From assembly GCA_016987375.1 (NCBI GenBank), contig PJRA01000453.1:1096437-1160436 (forward strand): a stretch of DNA of 64,000 nt, written 5' to 3'. The stretch comes from Brachionus koreanus. Lineage: Eukaryota; Rotifera; Eurotatoria; Ploima; Brachionidae. The position numbers were made by a program, and so were the translations under genes. Under the pieces are notes generated by a model that was not told the DNA's origin, did not search any database, and saw only the letters and a program-made list of their open reading frames with translations. Positions 21,095-34,069 of the stretch are shown here, one piece after another. Each line of letters opens with the position of its first letter. The stretch's first letter is position 1.

Positions 21095-22627
21095 TTACAA
21101 GTCGCTTTTAGCCTTTACTTTTTTGCCACTGCGGTCATAGCCAGCCAATGGATTAGTTGAATGACGAGCCAAATATTTAACAAAGTCATCAACTTCTCTG
21201 CCACCTTCATATTTCAATGGACTGCGTTTGTTATTTCTTGGTGCAAAGTAGATAGTTGGGAATCTAGAGAATAATAAAAAAAATAAGTAAAAAACTTTTC
21301 AAATCGATCGATTAACAAACCCTCTGACATCATATGTTGCTGGAACATCATTGGCAGTGGCATCCATTTTGGCGATTACAATCTCGTTTTCTTTGCTCAA
21401 TTTTTTAGCCAATTCTTCATATTTGGGTGCCAATGATTTGCAATGTCCGCACCATGGAGCATAAAATTCAATCAACACATCTTTGCTCTCATCATTAACA
21501 ACTTCATCAAAGTTTCTGGCAACTACAGTGCGAACAGCGTCTGGGTTTGATGTCGGCACAGGCTCTGACTTCATGTATGGTTCCAAATTACCGGCAGCCA
21601 AGTCACGAGCAAATTTCTCCAAATTATCAACTGAAAAGTCACCGTCAAACTTGAATTTTTCATTACGAGCACCACGACCAATTATGTACTTAGTGTCCGG
21701 TTCAGGCGATTCAATTCCAAATTCGGACAATTCATGAGCAAAATCAGTGACTGACGAAATGGCATAATTTAGGTTAATTCCTTCACTTTTTAGTTTTTGT
21801 GCCACTTTAATAACTCTATTTCTGACATAATTAGATCCTTTAACATCTTTAACATAGTCAACATTGAATAGAACAACAACAAGTGGGTTTTTAAAATCAG
21901 CAACATTTGAAGCAGTCCGGTGACCAACAAGTCCATGAATTTCGTCTTTGACAAATTGACTAATTTTATTAGCTGATGCAGATCCAGAGTAAACAACTTC
22001 AGATGGAAGTAGCTTAACTTGTAATCTTGGTGGTTGATAGATTACAACTTTGTCATCATGACCATATTTGGCTAATACTTCAGCATTGCTGCTATGAGCA
22101 AATCTATAATTTTCGGCCAATTGATCGGCAGCTTTTTTGAATTCAGCAGCTAGTGCGCTATCAGCAGACTTGAAGAAACCAACTATAGAATGATCAACAT
22201 TTGAGAGAAATTTTTGTGCTTCTTCGACAGAATTCAATTCTTTAGAAGTTGGACCAGCTTTTGTGCGCATGTATTTGACAATACCGTCAGCATCTCTAGG
22301 TCCATTGTAGTCGGCTGATACTTCTCCGTTCTTGAATATTTTCAATGTTGGATATCCGTTGACGCCCATTCGGCCACAAACCTTGGTCTCAACTGTACAG
22401 TCCACTTTGATTAGAGCGACTGGCGGCTCGTTTTGCTTCAGAACAGTGGCCGCTTTGTCGAATTCAGGTGCCATTCTCTTGCAGTGTCCGCACCATGGCG
22501 CATAAAATTTCACCAAAGCTATTTCATGTTGGACTATGTTTGAGTCAAAATTGGCATCAGTGTACTCAAGTACGTCATTAGCTAATACTAATGACGCCGC
22601 ACACAACAACAGTCCTAATTTAAACAT
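21095..22627 (-). CDS. protein disulfide-isomerase, ERp57 (PDIA3)-like, 491 aa
   Basis: Oxidises and rearranges disulfides of proteins in the ER. Two exons: 21321..22627 and 21095..21263, joined in phase 2 to give YDVRGFPTIYFAPRNN. The signal peptide is MFKLGLLLCAASLVLA. Two thioredoxin-like catalytic domains carry WCGHCKRMAPEF (near 50) and WCGHCKSLAPKYEEL (near 400), with two non-catalytic thioredoxin folds between. The spacing and the YEGGREVDDFVKYL ending fit PDIA3 rather than PDIA1. The C-terminus reads KVKAKSDL, so the ER-retrieval signal would be KSDL in place of KDEL/QEDL. The stop codon overlaps a good splice-donor-like string (TTGTAAGT), so a further exon cannot be fully excluded. 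Confidence 0.94.
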
Positions 22628-25600
22628 GTTTTGTATTTTTTCAGTCTTTAAAAATAAAATAAAAGTTTATTATTAAAGAAGAAGAAAATAAAAAAAATAT
22701 ATATTTGTATGCATTTAAATAGTGTGAGTGAAAAATAGATAGATGTTGGCTAAATTTGATTGGTTTCAAAATGGAAATATTTTCTTTGAAATATTCACTT
22801 AAACCTGTATTGAGAATAATTTTTTAAAATTTATTAACGAAAGATCAGTCAAAAGAAAATTAATCTGTTTTATATTTCAAAATAAACCATTCAAATTTAA
22901 ATACGTATCAAGCTTGGCCCAAGTGAACACATCACACAACCTGATGTGCTTTCGTGTATGTTCTGAACCGTTCATAATTTTAAATTTTGATGTTGCATTT
23001 TAATTTCGTTTTTATTTGAAAAAACAACCTTCACATTCTCATTAAAGGGATCTTTTAATTGTCTTTTTTTTTCGTTGCTGAGTTTCTCTCAAGCTGTCAT
23101 GTTATTTTATTTGCTTAAGGTAATAAAATAGCAATAAACTTAAATTAGAAAATAAGATGTTGCTTTAATCACAATAATTCAATTTTAATCACAAACATAG
23201 GTTCAAATAGTCAGAATTAAATTTCAGACTATTTTCTCTCAATTAAAATTAAAATAGAAAATTTGGAATTTAATATCATTCATTTAAAAAAATATCATCT
23301 TTTACTTGTTGGTAGAAAAAATATAATATGTGAGATTTTCAACGATTATTTATTTGAATGAGTTAAATTTTTTAAAAACTAAAAGTTAAAATTATATTTA
23401 AAGAATTTTTTTTAATATTTTTTTTAATAAGTTAAATCTGTCTCATTTAATCATCAAAATATAAATATCAATAAACTAATAAATAATCAGATGGAAGTCA
23501 GTCACAAATTGAAGGCATTGTAAAGGATATTGAATGAGAAAAAATATAATTGATGCTCATAAAAAACAACAATTAATTTCAAACAAAGTTGATTCTTATT
23601 TAATTAGCTTTATAATTTTATTATTCAAAAATATCCTCGTTAAATTTAAAAAATATGTAAATAAATTTTAAATTAACGAAAGAAAATGAAATTTTTCAAT
23701 GACCTAGCGAATTTCAAGAAAAAATTAAACAAAATATCTGGCTTTTTTCAACAAAGTGGCACATACTGTTTTGCATCTTAATTACATAAAATATAAACTT
23801 TAGTTCTTTTTTAGCAATCTCTTTTATAATTTATTTTATGAAATGGGCACTAAAAAGAATGCACAAAGCCGTTCGGGATAGCCCTATGGGTAAAAACTTT
23901 TTTATTAAAAAAAAAAAAGTTCAACAAAGTTGCAGTAATTTTCAAAAATATATTTTATTATGTTTAAATTAAATTTTTTAAAAAGCTGGAAAAAAAAAAT
24001 AAATCTTTAAAGTATTTGATTTTCATTTTCAACATGCTAAAAATTAATCAATAATTAATATTTTTTAAATGTATTTTTTTAACTCATTTTAATTAATTAA
24101 AGCTTAAAAATACACAATATTTTAGTTTGATTTTTTTGTATTTTATTTATCTTATTAGCTTTTTTAGTAATATTTTGCATCTCACAATAATTTTAAATTT
24201 TCGTACTCCTAAAAAAAATGAATCTAAATTTGATTTTTCAAAACAATTTATAAGATTATTTATCTTCAAGAAATTAACAATAATTATTTATTTTTAAATC
24301 TCAACAATTTGTTTTAATTATTCAATATAATATTTGATCTAAATTTTAACAATTACTTTAAAACAAATTAAAAGTTTAATCGTTTGATAACAATCAAATG
24401 TTATCAAAAATCGATAATTAAAAGCTTATAACAATTGTTGAACTTAGATTTATTTCTCAAATCAATAATTTTTAAACCTAAAATAAAGTTTTTTTTTTTT
24501 AAATTTCAGATTTAAAATTAAACTGATCTTCAAAATTAAAAAAAAAATTATTTTTTATTTAAGCATAGCATTTTTCTCTTAAAAAATTAATTATAAGTTC
24601 AAAAATTAATCATGTTGGTTAAAGGAAGGACAAGGACTCCATTCATACAGGTCAATGCTTGGCTAAATTATTTTTTGAATAAAATAAATAAATAATTCAA
24701 CTGATTCTTCAATACTTTTATTAAATTTATTTTATTATTCGTAAATAATTTTATGAAAACCTTACTAAAATTTCAATTTTGATTATAAATTATTAAATGT
24801 TGAAATTTTTTTTAACTACTAAATCATGGAAAAATTATTTTCTAGAAAATTTTGCCATCATACTTTTGAAAATCTTATAGTCAGATTTGACTGATGAACA
24901 ATTTCGTTATCAAGCATTAGACAAGTCCAAAAAATTATAAAAGTGATTTGTGTCAAAATTTTTTTTTCAAATTAATCAATTTATTTGTTCTCTTAAATTT
25001 AATTCAGATCAAATCAAAATTAAATGTTAATGACAGAATATAAACTGACACAAATTACTTTAGTAGCTTTTTGAAATAATTTTTTTTTAATGGTATATAA
25101 AAAATGCTCAGTAATAAAATGATTAACTTCTAAGATTGCATAATGAGAAAATTTGCTATCCAAATTTTGACAGACTAATATTAAACAAACATTTCGTTAA
25201 TGAATTTGAATATGGAAAGTTAAAATTATTAATAGATTAAATCTGGAATATATCTCTGCTTTAATACTTAAATACTACGTATAGTGTATTTTTTAGTATG
25301 AATTTTTGTTTTTAAATTACGCTAAAATTAGAACAATTTTTCTTCTGTATTTTTAACAAAAAATTTTACAACTTATATTGAGTTTAAATATTGCGTAGCT
25401 TTAGAAAATTTATCTATTAGTCATGATTGAAGCAGCCAAATTGTTATTGACTAGCATTTAATCAAATTTAAATAGTCAATTAATTGCAAAACACTTTTAA
25501 AAACTGACAATACTAGTGTGCTAAAAACAAAACAGAAATAATGTTTCTTTAAGAGAAATAGAATTCATTTTTCAATGATGCTTTTAATAAATGTTTATTT

Positions 25601-25827
25601 AATAAACTTTTTTTTATTTTGAATGAATAAAAAATAAGCTGCTCGAAGCAAATTACTTAAAAACAAAAATATTCAAAGCACTTAAAATTCTTAATGTTGA
25701 AAATAAAAATTGTTTGATTAATTTAATTTAAAAATTAAAATTTTATTTTATTGGAAGAAAAAAAAAGAACACATTTAAAAACGGTTTATACAATCTGACA
25801 AAATAAACAAATTCTAGTTTATGTAAA
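22628..25827. other. 3.2-kb gene-poor, AT-rich region
   Basis: No convincing open frame or RNA gene. It contains a LINE/SINE-like tail at 24612-24697 (listed separately). The promoter of the disulfide-isomerase gene should be near 22630-22900. Confidence 0.5.
24612..24697 (+). repeat. retroelement-tail-like repeat, copy 1
   Basis: Reads gttggttaaaggaaggacaa, then a short T-rich part and a tail of aaataaataaataa. It is clearly related to the copy at 33593-33686. The shared GAAGGAC...TCCATTC core plus a simple AAATA-type tail suggests the 3' end of a non-LTR retrotransposon or a SINE using its machinery. Confidence 0.5.
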
Positions 25828-26730
25828 TTAAAATAAAAACAAAACTACCATAATACTTGAAAATATACTAATAGTACTAATCGATTGAATACTGGCTCTA
25901 TTACCGAACTCAAATATTCGTCGACTGATAGGATTTTTTAAATCGACACGCTTTGAAATTGTTTGATTTCTGAACATGCATTTGTAAACTCCAATATTTT
26001 GGTCTGAAAATTTGCTAATAATAAGTCTACTGGCAACAAAAGGCAAGTGATAGTGTTCAATTTTAAAATTAGACATGCTTAGATTGACTTTTCCCATTCC
26101 ATCTATTAAACGTTCCGCGTCTTTAAACCATTTGAAAATGGGAGCATTTCTTTGCAGCATAGGCTCATTTTCATCAACAGCAAATGAACCATTGCACGTG
26201 AGCACAACATTTTCATTTGAGTTTACTACACGGTTGGCAACATTAAGCTGCAAATTTGCTTCAACTTTGAGATAAACTGCTCGCTTTAATGACTCAGGCT
26301 CTGCCATCACTTTGCACAAGTAATAACCTTCATCATCTAGTCTAACCCGGCGAATCTCCAAGTCCCATGATTGTTCTCTTTCATTACTAGAATTTACCAT
26401 TACGCGTATGCGCAAATCTTTGCGGTAATTGAATATTCCCACTGTCAATGTCTCTGGTATCCTACTTTTGCTGTATTGCCATATTACATTAGCTTTTTTC
26501 AAATTCTCTATGTGACATGGTATTGTGACTGTGTCACCGATTTTAACTGTATAAAAATTGGGAGCCGGCTTAATCACAGTCTCACTTAGTTCAATTCTAA
26601 AATCTTGACTTTTCACCACAACTATCAACAATCCTTTAAATATTGATAAAATTGTATTTTAATTAAAAAAAAAAAAACTATTAGTTTTACCTGTAATTAT
26701 ACAAGACACGAAATCACAAACACGATGCAT
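25828..26730 (-). CDS. two-immunoglobulin-domain cell-surface protein, probably GPI-anchored, 281 aa
   Basis: Exons 26691..26730 and 25828..26633. The first exon gives the start of a signal peptide (MHRVCDFVSCIITGLLIVVV). Ig domain 1 (about 30-130) has GDTVTIPCHIE, the WQYSK tryptophan, and DDEGYYLCKV with the Cys-Cys pair and Y-x-C motif. Ig domain 2 (about 135-245) has ENVVLTCNG, FKWFKD and QNIGVYKCMF. The protein ends in a hydrophobic segment (ISTISIFSSIMVVLFLF) with no basic tail, typical of a GPI-attachment signal. This is the organisation of lachesin/IgLON-like adhesion proteins but with two rather than three Ig domains. Several NxS/T sites are present. Confidence 0.82.
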
Positions 26731-27083
26731 ATTTGATTCAGCTAGAAAAAAAAATTCCAATTTCTATTAATATCCGAATAGAAGCAACAAGAACAAAAAA
26801 TAGAAATAAATGATGAAAACAAATTTATTTTTTATCTTGTATATCTCTAAGTTGATCTTGTTTAGTTAAGTAATTAACCAAATGGGAATTTGGATAATTA
26901 AGACGTGTGTTAGACGAGGGTCTTGGCTGACTCTTGGTGTATTATTCAATTAAAGTGTTTGATATGAATTTGGTATGACATGCAATTTTTGTAAGCTAAA
27001 TGGAACTAATCAACAAGTCCATTTAAATTAGTCTAAAAAAAAAGAGAAAAAAATCCATTAAGTTAACTGACTGACAAAGAAAA

Positions 27084-27299
27084 ATGCTTAGATTTTCTTT
27101 TCTAATGCGATTAATTGCTCAAAGACTTTTTATTCTTTTAAAACTAGCCGTACTAGTGGAATTTAAGCTTATCGAACTCGTTCAATTTATTTTAATTATC
27201 AATAATGATAAAAACATAAATCTCAGAATGAGTATGAATGGTCGAAACAATCAAAGAAATGAGTTAATTGAAGCGATTATGGAGTTTGCAGACTATTAA
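27084..27299 (+). CDS. hypothetical small protein, 71 aa
   Basis: ATG at 27084, TAA at 27297. The first half is hydrophobic with Arg/Lys (MLRFSFLMRLIAQRLFILLK), the second half is polar and Asn-rich. There is no family, no clear splice signals around it and no codon bias strong enough to be convincing. It could be a chance open frame in AT-rich DNA. Confidence 0.2.
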   Translation: MLRFSFLMRLIAQRLFILLKLAVLVEFKLIELVQFILIINNDKNINLRMSMNGRNNQRNELIEAIMEFADY

Positions 27300-28919
27300 A
27301 TCGTTTTAACAATGCCCATCGATCCCCGAAGACTTTCAAAATTTAAATTTCATGTGTGTCTAACTTTATTTTTTTTTCAAAAAGAACACAAGCCCCAAAT
27401 TACTCATTTCATTCATCTAAATTACTTTTATGTGTTTGGAATTTCTCTAAACTGTTTAATTTAAAGCTTTTGTTAATTTGTACCTTGATTATTAGAACAT
27501 CTCTAGACAATCTACAATCAATTTTGATTTTTAGTATTTTTTTTTTCCTATCGCTCAAATTGCCTAATCTATTACAAAATGTTAAACACATATTTATGTT
27601 CTCCAGCTCTCAATTGAAAAAAAATCTATAACTCTTTTGTTTTTTGCCTATAGTTTAAAAATTAAAAATAAAAAACATGTTATTTATTGATTAGATATTA
27701 TCTAAAGTGAATAAATAATTGTTAATTTTTATTTATTGATTTTTAAGTTGAAAATTTGATTAATTTAAAAAAATTTCATTCCATTATGTCAAACTAGTTT
27801 AGAGAAAAATATAAAAATAAAAAATAAAAATAAAAACAGAAATAAATTGTTAATTAACTGTGTATGAAGTTCGCTCAAAGCTGACAACTTGTGATTAAAA
27901 TCTTAAAATCTCTGTCAAGGCTACACTATATTCTAAAGGCTAAATCAGCCGTAAAATGCATTAATGACATGCCAGGTTTTGATACAAATCCAACGCTGGT
28001 CAAATAAATATTTTTCTTTTTTTATTTTAATTTTAATTTTCAATAATAAAAGCCTTTTAAATCTAATTGAATATTTAAATTAATTTTAATTTAAAGCTAC
28101 CGTGAACAACTAAATGTTGTTTATTTATTCACATAAATGCACTAGCTCGAATAAGATAGTCCGAGCACGTTCCAATCAAATTCTCATGACTAGTCGGTTA
28201 TCTACGAATTTTTTTTTGCTTTGTTTTTGTTGTCTAAAACAAAAAGAAACACTAAATAGATAAAATATAAATCGATTGCTTGGCAAATGTCTCGAATAAT
28301 GAAAAAAATTGATCGAGAGCAAAATTCCTAACGAATAAAAAACAGATAATTTCATTTTGTTTAATGTTTTCTTATAAAATAAAATAAATTTGATTGAGCT
28401 AAACAAAAATTACGTAAATTAGAATCAGTAAATAGTTAAAACAAACAATAGAAGAAACAAAAAAGCTATATTTATGAGCTAATATTATTAGCTTAATTGG
28501 TTTAGTCAAACATTTCCTTTATTGTAGCCCATAGGTTCAAACAAACGAGACACATTGAAAGCTTTTAATTAATTTCACTAGAGAGGCTTAATTAAATTCT
28601 AGTACATTGAGTATCTCTAAAAAATAGTTTAAATACTTAGCGATTGTGTTTTCTTTTTGGCTTTAGTTTAAACAAATATTTATCGAGTAAAATGATACAT
28701 TTCTTGACAGTGCATTATAGTCTTAAGGTACTGGTAGTTTTAAAAAAATCAGAACTGTTATAGATCAATGTGGTCAAGTTAAGTTGTTTTATGTTTACTA
28801 AAAAGCAATGTTTATTTTAAAAAAATAAAAATAAAACATATATATGAAGAAATTAAGCTAATAATTTTGAAATTTGCATTAATTTTAGATTTTAGGCTGG
28901 TATCAATCAAAATTAACCT

Positions 28920-29010
28920 TTTTGTGTTCAGTGATATCTGATTTATCGAAAAGGGCTTGAACCGCTGCACAAATATCTCTCGGCGACTTTTCAAAAATGA
29001 CAAGTTGCTT
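28920..29010 (-). repeat. candidate tRNA-derived SINE fragment
   Basis: On the minus strand, ctagggcataagcaacttg is followed about 50 nt later by gcagcggttcaagccc, which fits a Pol III B box (GGTTCRANNCC). The A-box half is weak and no second copy was found in the window, so this is tentative. Confidence 0.3.
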
Positions 29011-30328
29011 ATGCCCTAGTGATTAAAATGCGCTTCTCATATCACGGAAGCACTGAATTTGTGTAATTCTGTAAAATTATTTTCAAATTAGATTTTTTTA
29101 ATAGTTAAAAAAAGAACGAAAAAAAGAATTGTTTCATTTTTGGATTAATAAACAAAATATTGAATTAGTTTCGTTCAATTAGACTGCATTTTAAATCAAG
29201 TGGATTGTAGCCGAGAATCGATGGAAATCAAAATCTTCAAGCTGTGATTTGATTCTTCTAAAATATTTGAAATACACTCAAAATATTTAAATAAAGTAAT
29301 CAAATATTGCTTTCTTCAAGTCAACAACAAATTTTACATTTAATAAGTTTAGTCATTTGACATTTTAAATTTTTTCTAAAATTGATTTTAATTATGTGCG
29401 ATGATTATAAATTTGAGACATGCACTGAAGATTGCCAAGCAGCTTGGCTTAAAAAAGATTCCAAGCGGCCTAACACCACTTAGTAACTAAAAATGAGATC
29501 AACATTACTTCTAGAAAAAAGACAATTAGTTAACAACTTTAAAATAAAAATCTATCAAACTTAAATGCCTTTGCATGATGCTTGATTTATATCATTTTTT
29601 TATTAACTAAAAGATGAATATTTTTTTATTGAAAAATAAAATAATTTCCTAAGTATTTATTAAAATCAGTTTCGAACTAATTAAGCATTTAATCAAGTTA
29701 TGTTTGCTCTATATAAGTATATATGTATAATTTTTTGTTTGATCTATTTTATTAGGGAAAATAAATATCATTCAAATTGGCGTACCTAAAAAAGTCAAAT
29801 TATTTCTAAGCCAATAATCATACTTTAATTGCACTTGATTTTTTTAAATAAATAATAATTTTTGCATTTTGATTTTTCAACATGAAAACTAGAATTACTA
29901 GTGTGAAAAAAAAGGATATTTGTGAATAATTTTACACTCAGTCTTAATATACTCTCAGTAACAAAAATTGAATACTTGTTGTTTTTATTATGAGACAAAA
30001 ACTAAAAAGGCTTCGAGAGTCATTTGAAACTTTGGGATCATTTTCTGTTTCATGACCGTGGTTACCTAATCTAACTTGAGCACAGTTTATAATTTTTGTT
30101 AGGCTTCAATTTCTTAATAAAAACTAATATCTTACTGTGGGCCAAACTTTCAATAGTATCTCCATGTCCACATTCGAATTAAATGTATTATTCTATATAG
30201 TTTATTTAAGTTAAATTTCTAAAGTAATAGTCTTTTACAGCAAAACACCAATGCTGCACTAATTATTAATGAAAAAATAGATTTATTCAAAATTTTTAAA
30301 AATAAAATAATTTAGAAAGAAAATGGAC

Positions 30329-30535
30329 ATTGTGAAATTTCATGCAAAACTTTCAATACAACAAGTAAAAAATTCTAAAACTTTTTTTCTAATAGTTAAA
30401 AATTTGTTCTGCAATTGAAACAAATTGAAACAACTGTTGCTTCACCTTGTTTTCAGAATAAATTTCAAACTATTAGAACAAAAGTTTTAGAATTTTTACT
30501 TGTTGTACTGAGAGTTTTGCATGAAATTTCACAGT
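30329..30535. repeat. palindromic MITE-like element, about 83-bp arms
   Basis: The left arm (30329-30411) and right arm (30454-30535) are inverted copies with about 90 percent identity by eye, sharing attgtgaaatttcatgcaaa and its complement at the ends. They are separated by a loop of about 42 bp. The 65-codon open frame at 30415 runs across the loop and right arm and is not a gene. Confidence 0.85.
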
Positions 30536-30935
30536 GCCAGGTAAATGAAAAAATAGTAAGATTATTATCAAATAATTCTATACTTATCAAGTCAAAATTT
30601 GTCTCAAACTAATTAGAAAAATTGAATTATTTTAAACTTGAGTTCAAAATGTGTTTTAAATATTATTTGCAATTTTTTTTGGATTCAGTAAAGCAATTTA
30701 AAATAATTCCAAAGTTATATAACTAATTCAAAATATTCACATCAAAAACTAATGATTCTCAAAATTATTAAATTTAAATTAATTCAAACTGCATATTTGA
30801 TTTTAATTAATCAAGCAACAAACTTTACTTGCTCTAATCTAAAAAAAAAACCTTATAAAAAATTTATTTTAAATAAAATATTTAATCAAAATTTTTTCTT
30901 TAAATTTTATTTAGCAAAACATTGATTGCCATAAA

Positions 30936-32801
30936 ATGAAATTATTTTTTAAATATTCAAATAAAAAAACAAAATTTTGTTTGAATGTGTCTCAAGATCA
31001 AACAGTTCGTGACATAAAGCTTATACTAACAAATCATTTTAACATTGATTGTAAAACAAATGGAACCGATTTAAAAAAATTTGTTCTAGAATACAATTCA
31101 ACAGAACTGAATGATAAATGGTATATGACAGATCTGGGAATTCCAACTGGTTCAACATTACACTGTTACACCGATGTTGAAATAAAGCCAGAATTGTTTG
31201 TTTTTGTCAAGTGTCAAAATAAAACCATAAAAATATTTGAACCAGAATTTGATGCGGACAAGTGGCTCGTTTTAGAAATACGAGTAATTTTGCAAAATCT
31301 TACAGGATTTCCTCTCAGCATTTTCAGATTAAAAACAAGCTCAAATAAATTAATGTTCGATGCCAAAATGCTTTCAGAATATGAAATTGAAAAAGGTAGC
31401 CTTATTATATTGGAAACATGGCTCAATTGGGATGCACTAATAAACACAGCTATTGATGGATATTCTAAAAATTTCCTAAAATACTTAAGCTCTGATGAAT
31501 TGATAAAATTTTACCAAATGAAAGCCGGTCTTTATATTGCATGTCACCATGGGAATTTCGATCTAGTTAAAAATTTAATGCAACTAGGCATCAGACCTGA
31601 TCGCTCTGTTGGAGAAGTAATCATTTAATTTTCTTTCGAGAAATAAAATTTTAAATTTCAAGTTATTTCGAAGCATCCATGCCGACAATGGTGTAAAATA
31701 GAACTGCCTAAGTTGGACCATGTAGATATTTCAAACAGACTTGAATATTTGAAAAGAGAATATTTAAGATGTCCAATACATGCTTGCATTCTAAATGGAC
31801 AATTAAAAGTATTGACTTTAATTGCCAGCACTCATATTCATGCTTTGGAAACCAAAGATGGCTATGGATTGCCCCCGTGGAGACTTGCTCTGCACAACAA
31901 TCACAAAGATCGGAAAAAAAATTTGAACCAAAAAGAAGTTGCCAGATTTCTGCTTGGAAAAAGATTTGGTGGCAAAGTAAACATAATAGATAATTTTTCT
32001 AGCTCGATTAGTTTTTTTGCTAGATTAAAAAATTGGGCTGAGCGAGCCAAAAAAAAAGTCTATGTTTACCATGGACACACTAAAAGTTCACTTAAAAAAA
32101 AAACAATTGCTAAAAGCGGTTTGTTGGGCTACAAGTGTCTAGTTGATGGCTACAATAATAATTTTAAAGATTACATAAATTCGTATGATCGTCTCAGATC
32201 AAAGTATAAATTTTACTATTTTATAAATCAGGAAGAAAGAGATAAACTTGGATTTCCTGATCTTTATTTTAAAACAATTGGCCTAATAAAAGAGAGCAAA
32301 AGTAAAAATTCAAATACTAAACCTAAGATCAAAGTTGAAAAACCCATTCCGAAAACTTATCAAAAGTGGAAAGATGCATTGAATAAAATAATTTTTCGCT
32401 TAATTGTACTAAAATATGCGGATGTTTTAATAAAATTAGGAGTTGAAATAGATGTGAATGAATTGAGCTTAGATGATAATAGAAAAAGTTCAAAACAAGA
32501 TAATAGAAGAAAATTGTCTATTAAATTGCCTCCAATAAAAATTGCTACTAGGCATAGTTTTGCACAGCGCAAAATTTCTAGAGTTTCTGTTTCGAAATAT
32601 GAGAACAGGAAAATAGAGAATGAAACTATGAAAATTTTTGAACAATTGAGAAATGGCATGTCTTCTGATGAGAATGCACAAATTTTACTTGCTGAAACTA
32701 GTTGTTCTAACAGAAAATGGTTAAAACAAGTTAATCTAGCTTCAAAAATTGCTGCTTCAAATGTTAAACGATTAATCAAAGACAAAGCACATATGGTTTG
32801 A
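30936..32801 (+). CDS. ANKUB1: ankyrin repeat and ubiquitin-like domain protein, 602 aa
   Basis: Two exons, 30936..31616 and 31674..32801. The second acceptor is at TCGAAG|CATCC, which keeps frame and yields RPDRSVGEHPCRQWC, the counterpart of the vertebrate HPYRAWC block. The first 75 or so residues form a ubiquitin-like domain, with a second such region at about 90-165 (LFVFVKCQNKTIKIFE). The ankyrin part follows (GLYIACHHGNFDLVKNLMQL; CPIHACILNGQLKVL). The long C-terminal region is Lys/Ser-rich and ends with WLKQVNLASKIAASNVKRL, matching the C-terminal motif of ANKUB1. The protein is somewhat longer than the human one (about 540 aa). Function is poorly known in any animal. Confidence 0.87.
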
Positions 32802-33592
32802 AAGTTTTATTTTTTGAATTTTAAAAAAATATTTTAAATTTAAAAAATATAAATTATTAAAATAAAATAATTTTTATTAGCTTTCAGAAAAAGAAATGTA
32901 CACTTAAATTTTCACTTTTTGGTTTTCTCTTGAAATTAATTAAAGAAAAAATAAACTTTTTATTTTTTTCTCAAGATTATTATAAGTAAGTTTTATTTGA
33001 ATAACTATAAATAAACAATTTGTGTTTAAAATATTGAAAAAAAATTATTTTTTTTAACAATTTGCTTGTTTTTATTAGAAAAGAATAAATCAACAATTAT
33101 TTTATCCAAACGTTGCATCTATCATGAACTATTAACATAGACATATCAACAATCACAAAATTTTTCTTTCCGCAACAGTCTTGTGTATTTTTTAACTTAA
33201 AAGAAAATGATCAATTTCATTAAAAAATCTTTTATGGCATATCGTTTCCGTACAATTTTATTTTGCTATAAAATTTAAGAAAAAACAAATTAAAATGTTT
33301 TCAATAGATTAATACTTAGGAGTTATAAAATGTGTGATGATAAGATAAACTGATTATTAGTTGGTAGTATGAATTATTAGAAAACATAAGGTATTGGTAT
33401 CGCAAAAAAACACATAAAAAAGAAAAAATGAATAATAATTAAGTTAAATTAAAAGAAAAAAAAATACTGACTAATTCATTGGCTTTAGAAAAAACTATAG
33501 AAACCCTTTTTTTTTATTTATATTAGCATTTATTTTTATATCAATATTTTTGAACTTTAAAATTTATAAAAATCTTTTTTTGAATTTAATAC

Positions 33593-33686
33593 AGTTGGCT
33601 GAAAGGAAGGACTAAGTTCCATTCCAAACTGCCAGGGTTTATAACCCAAACTATATTTTTAATAATAATAAAATAAATAAATAAAG
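33593..33686 (+). repeat. retroelement-tail-like repeat, copy 2
   Basis: Reads gttggctgaaaggaaggact, then the phrase gccagggtttataaccc and a tail aataataataaaataaataa. It is homologous to 24612-24697 on the same strand, with the same order of core and A-rich tail. Confidence 0.5.
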
Positions 33687-33727
33687 TTAATAATTAAAAC
33701 CTTATTATTAAAATAATAATAAGGTTT

Positions 33728-34069
33728 TGAGAAATTTAAATACAAACAAAACAAAAATTCTTCCGATTTTGATAAATTGAAATTTATTAATAAAAAATAT
33801 TTAAAAAAAAATCTACAAAAAAGTGCTACATACTTTGGGGCATCTTTTTTATCTGAAATCAAATTTTTAATTTAATCAATAATCAATTATGATCCTATTG
33901 ATGTTTTATTTTTTGTCCGTTTTTTACATAAGAAATGAGATTTTAAGTATAAAAGGTGCAACAGAGTATATTGCACTTTTTGTAGTATTTTTCTTTAAAA
34001 ATGTTTTATATTAGTAAATTTCAATTTTTCAAAATAGGAAGAAATTTGTTTTGTTTGTATTTAAATTTC
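33728..34069. repeat. foldback element with about 105-bp inverted arms
   Basis: The left arm (about 33728-33836, gagaaatttaaatacaaaca...) is repeated in inverse at about 33966-34069 (...tgtttgtatttaaatttcac), with scattered mismatches. The spacer is about 130 bp. Non-coding. A separate small perfect hairpin (aaaaccttattatt and complement) abuts its left end at 33697-33728. Confidence 0.75.

Larger units (their letters stand above)
26731..30328. other. 3.6-kb gene-poor, AT-rich region
   Basis: Only short open frames occur. The best is 27084..27299 (71 codons; hydrophobic start, polar end), with no recognisable relatives, listed separately. A tRNA-like fragment on the minus strand lies near 28920-29010. 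Confidence 0.45.

Noticed and set aside
30415..30612. 65-codon frame upstream of ANKUB1
   Set aside because: Covers the loop and right arm of a palindrome; no protein character.
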